Source of the DNA: Termitomyces sp. T153
Taxonomy: Eukaryota; Basidiomycota; Agaricomycetes; Agaricales; Lyophyllaceae
Assembly: GCA_018296165.2 (NCBI GenBank)
Contig: JACKQL020000007.1
Location: forward strand, 1,054,001-1,118,000
Length of the DNA: 64,000 nucleotides
Direction of reading: 5' to 3'
Shown piece after piece: positions 61,935-64,000 of the stretch. Every line of letters starts with the position of its first letter. Position 1 is the first letter of the stretch. The notes beneath the pieces were generated by a model that was given only the letters and a program-made list of their open reading frames with translations, was not told where the DNA came from and searched no databases. The translations under genes and the position numbers were made by a program.

Positions 61935-64000
61935 ATGGACAAGCTTTCGTCGTTCACTCGCTTCAAGGCGTCCTGCCCCTTCCTTGGCCGCACAAAGACG
62001 TCTACTCTCCGCACCCTCTCTACCTCTACGTCCGTCCGCTATCCTTCCCTCTCGGGCCTCACAGAACGCGCGACCAAATGTCCTGTCATGGGCCCGGCTC
62101 TAACCGCCCGCTCCAAGGAGTTGGTTGCCGGCTACGCCAGCTTTGCTGGCAAAGCAGACGTCGACAAGATCCATCAAGAACGCGGCGTATCCGTTCCTGC
62201 CGGAGCTACTATCGAGATGTGTCCCCATGCTACCGCTGCAAGAGCTGCCGCTCGCATGGCTGAGGATCTCGCAGCTGCCGCCAAGCTCAAGGCAAAGCAC
62301 GATGCTACAAAGAAGCCAAAGACAGACGTTTCTGCTGCCGCATTTGCTGCAGGTTGTCCCTTCCACCAGCAGGCTGGTACCGCTAAGCCCAAGGTTGCAG
62401 CCCCGGGTACATTTGACTACGAAACTTTCTATGTCAATGAACTTGATAAGAAGCACAAGGATGCTTCCTATCGTTACTTCAACAATATCAACCGGCTTGC
62501 TGCCAAGTTTCCTGTTGCTCACACTGGTGAGGTGAAGGACGAAGTCGAGGTTTGGTGCGCCAATGACTACCTCGGCATGGGTAATAACCCCATCGTGCTT
62601 GAGACCATGCAGTATGTGCAAATTCCAATTCTCCCTTTGTCCAAATTAATTTTAGTCCATTAGCCGGACCCTGGACAAGTATGGGCACGGTGCGGGTGGT
62701 ACTCGTAACATCGCCGGCAATGGCGCTATGCATCTTGGTCTCGAACAAGAGGTGGCAACGCTTCATCGCAAGCCTGCTGCCCTCGTCTTTTCGTCGTGTT
62801 ATGTCGCTAACGATGCCACACTCTCGACTCTTGGTACTAAGCTCCCCGGCTGTGTTTTCTTCTCCGATTCTATGAACCACGCTTCTATGATCCAGGGCAT
62901 GCGTCACTCTCCTGCTAAACGTGTTATATTCAAACATAACGATATGGAGGACTTGGAGAACAAGTTGAAGCAATATCCGAAAGAAACTCCCAAGGTCATC
63001 GCTTTCGAAAGTGTGTATTCCATGTGCGGTAGCATCGGACCTATCAAGGAAATTTGTGACCTGGCTGACAAATACGGGGCATTGACCTTCTTGGACGAGG
63101 TATGTTCATGCAACGGTCTAATCACTTTATGCTGAGGGTACTCGTTAGGTACACGCCGTCGGGTTGTACGGACCGCGTGGTGCTGGCGTTGCCGAACACC
63201 TGGACTATCATGCTCACAAGGCCGCGGGTGAGAGCCCCGATGCTATCCCAGGCTCTATTATGGATCGTGTTGACATCATCACCGGTTCGTAATACCGACT
63301 TTTTTACCCCGTTCCAAAAATAGTTATTTTTATTGTTCCGATAGGTACTTTGGGCAAGGCATATGGTGCTGTCGGCGGTTATATCGCTGGTTCTGATGAC
63401 TTCGTCGATATGATTCGGTCCTATGCTCCTGGTTTCATCTTCACGACATCTCTTCCTCCTGCAGTAGTGGCTGGTGCGCGAGCGAGTGTGGCGTACCAAA
63501 AGGCATATGTCGGTGACAGGCAGCTCAAACAGGTCAACGTCCGTGAGGTCAAACGCCGTTTTGCCGAACTTGACATTCCTGTCGTGTAAATAGCTTCTTT
63601 TTGGTTATCTTTTGCTTAGTCTGATTACGACTTGAATAGCCCTGGTCCTTCACACATTGTTCCTGTTCTCGTCGGTGATGCCGCCCTTGCCAAGGCCGCC
63701 TCTGACAAGCTTCTAAGCGAACATAACATCTACGTCCAATCTATCAACTACCCGACCGTTGCCGTTGGCGAGGAACGCCTCCGCATCACCGTTACTCCCC
63801 GTCATACTCTTGAGCAAATGACCAAACTCGTCCGCGCTGTTGACAAGATATTCACAGAGCTCAAAATCAACCGCGCTCAAGACTGGAAGGCTCTTGGTGG
63901 TCGCGCCGGTGTTGGGATCCCCAATGCTCCTGAAAAAGTTGACCCCATGTGGACTGATGAACAACTCGGTCTCCTTGACGGTACGACGCCCAAGACCCTG
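61935..64000 (+). CDS. HEM1: 5-aminolevulinate synthase, mitochondrial (3' end outside window)
   Basis: First enzyme of haem synthesis: condenses glycine and succinyl-CoA in the mitochondrial matrix. The presequence and N-terminal extension carry Cys-Pro motifs (SCPFL, KCPVM, MCPHA, GCPFH) of the kind used as haem-responsive elements. Core: [55 protein letters not shown], the [20 protein letters not shown] block, [56 protein letters not shown], the PLP-lysine segment [38 protein letters not shown], and the C-terminal [20 protein letters not shown]. It runs off the window in frame after [10 protein letters not shown]. About four introns are seen (near 62612, 63100, 63290 and 63590). Confidence 0.95.

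Noticed and set aside
62100..62621. 173-residue minus-strand frame
   Set aside because: Antisense to the first HEM1 exon, whose sense frame has clear family motifs.

Overview
The window is nuclear DNA from a filamentous basidiomycete, most likely an agaricomycete mushroom-forming fungus. Genes are densely packed on both strands and broken by many introns of about 45-65 bp with GT(A/G)NGT donors, CTAAC-like branch sites and short AG acceptors. The protein set (fungal Ytp1, FEN2-type permease, membrane-anchored GH9, WW-like multi-TM proteins, coiled-coil/CCCH proteins) fits that group. All calls come from reading the sequence. Exon joins were made by hand by keeping frame and conserved family motifs, so splice sites are predictions.

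Layout. 1-4.3 kb is a repeat-rich edge: the end of one CDS, a roughly 2-kb element with inverted ends containing a large internal palindrome, and a decayed proteasome alpha-7 gene. 4.3-5.9 kb holds an unknown, probably mitochondrial gene. 6.0-8.7 kb has no convincing intact gene. From 8.7 kb onward the window is a conventional gene-rich block: a Ser-rich single-TM protein, a FEN2/Liz1-type transporter, a Ytp1-family membrane protein, RPA14 (RFA3), COQ2, Rho-GDI (RDI1), two tandem coiled-coil/CCCH paralogues, a membrane-anchored GH9 glucanase, sulfite reductase alpha (MET10), uracil phosphoribosyltransferase (FUR1), the rRNA methyltransferase RRP8, a HerA-like P-loop ATPase, a DUF952 protein, a WW-like multi-TM protein, NSP1/NUP62, PRP5, PI31, an acidic coiled-coil protein, a large ankyrin-dysferlin-FYVE-RING protein, kynurenine aminotransferase (BNA3), an SLH1/ASCC3-like helicase, ARG8 and HEM1 (cut by the window end).

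How they fit together. Most genes are unrelated housekeeping functions packed head-to-head or tail-to-tail, not a metabolic cluster. Several pairs share very short divergent promoters (PRP5/PI31, 118 bp between start codons; RRP8/ATPase, about 390 bp) or nearly touching 3' ends (ATPase/DUF952, BNA3/SLH1). Themes that recur are mitochondrial metabolism (COQ2, BNA3, ARG8, HEM1), RNA metabolism (RRP8, PRP5, SLH1, the CCCH pair) and sulfur/nucleotide supply (MET10, FUR1).

The most interesting points are: the tandem CCCH paralogues whose middle domain looks like a NYN/PIN nuclease, an architecture resembling Regnase-1; the SLH1-like helicase whose second cassette has lost key motifs and whose last Sec63 domain is absent; the HerA-like ATPase; the ankyrin-dysferlin-FYVE-RING fusion; the palindromic inverted-repeat element; and splicing oddities (an 8-nt exon, a GC-AG intron, a 3n intron hidden in an ORF, and an A10 tract in RRP8).
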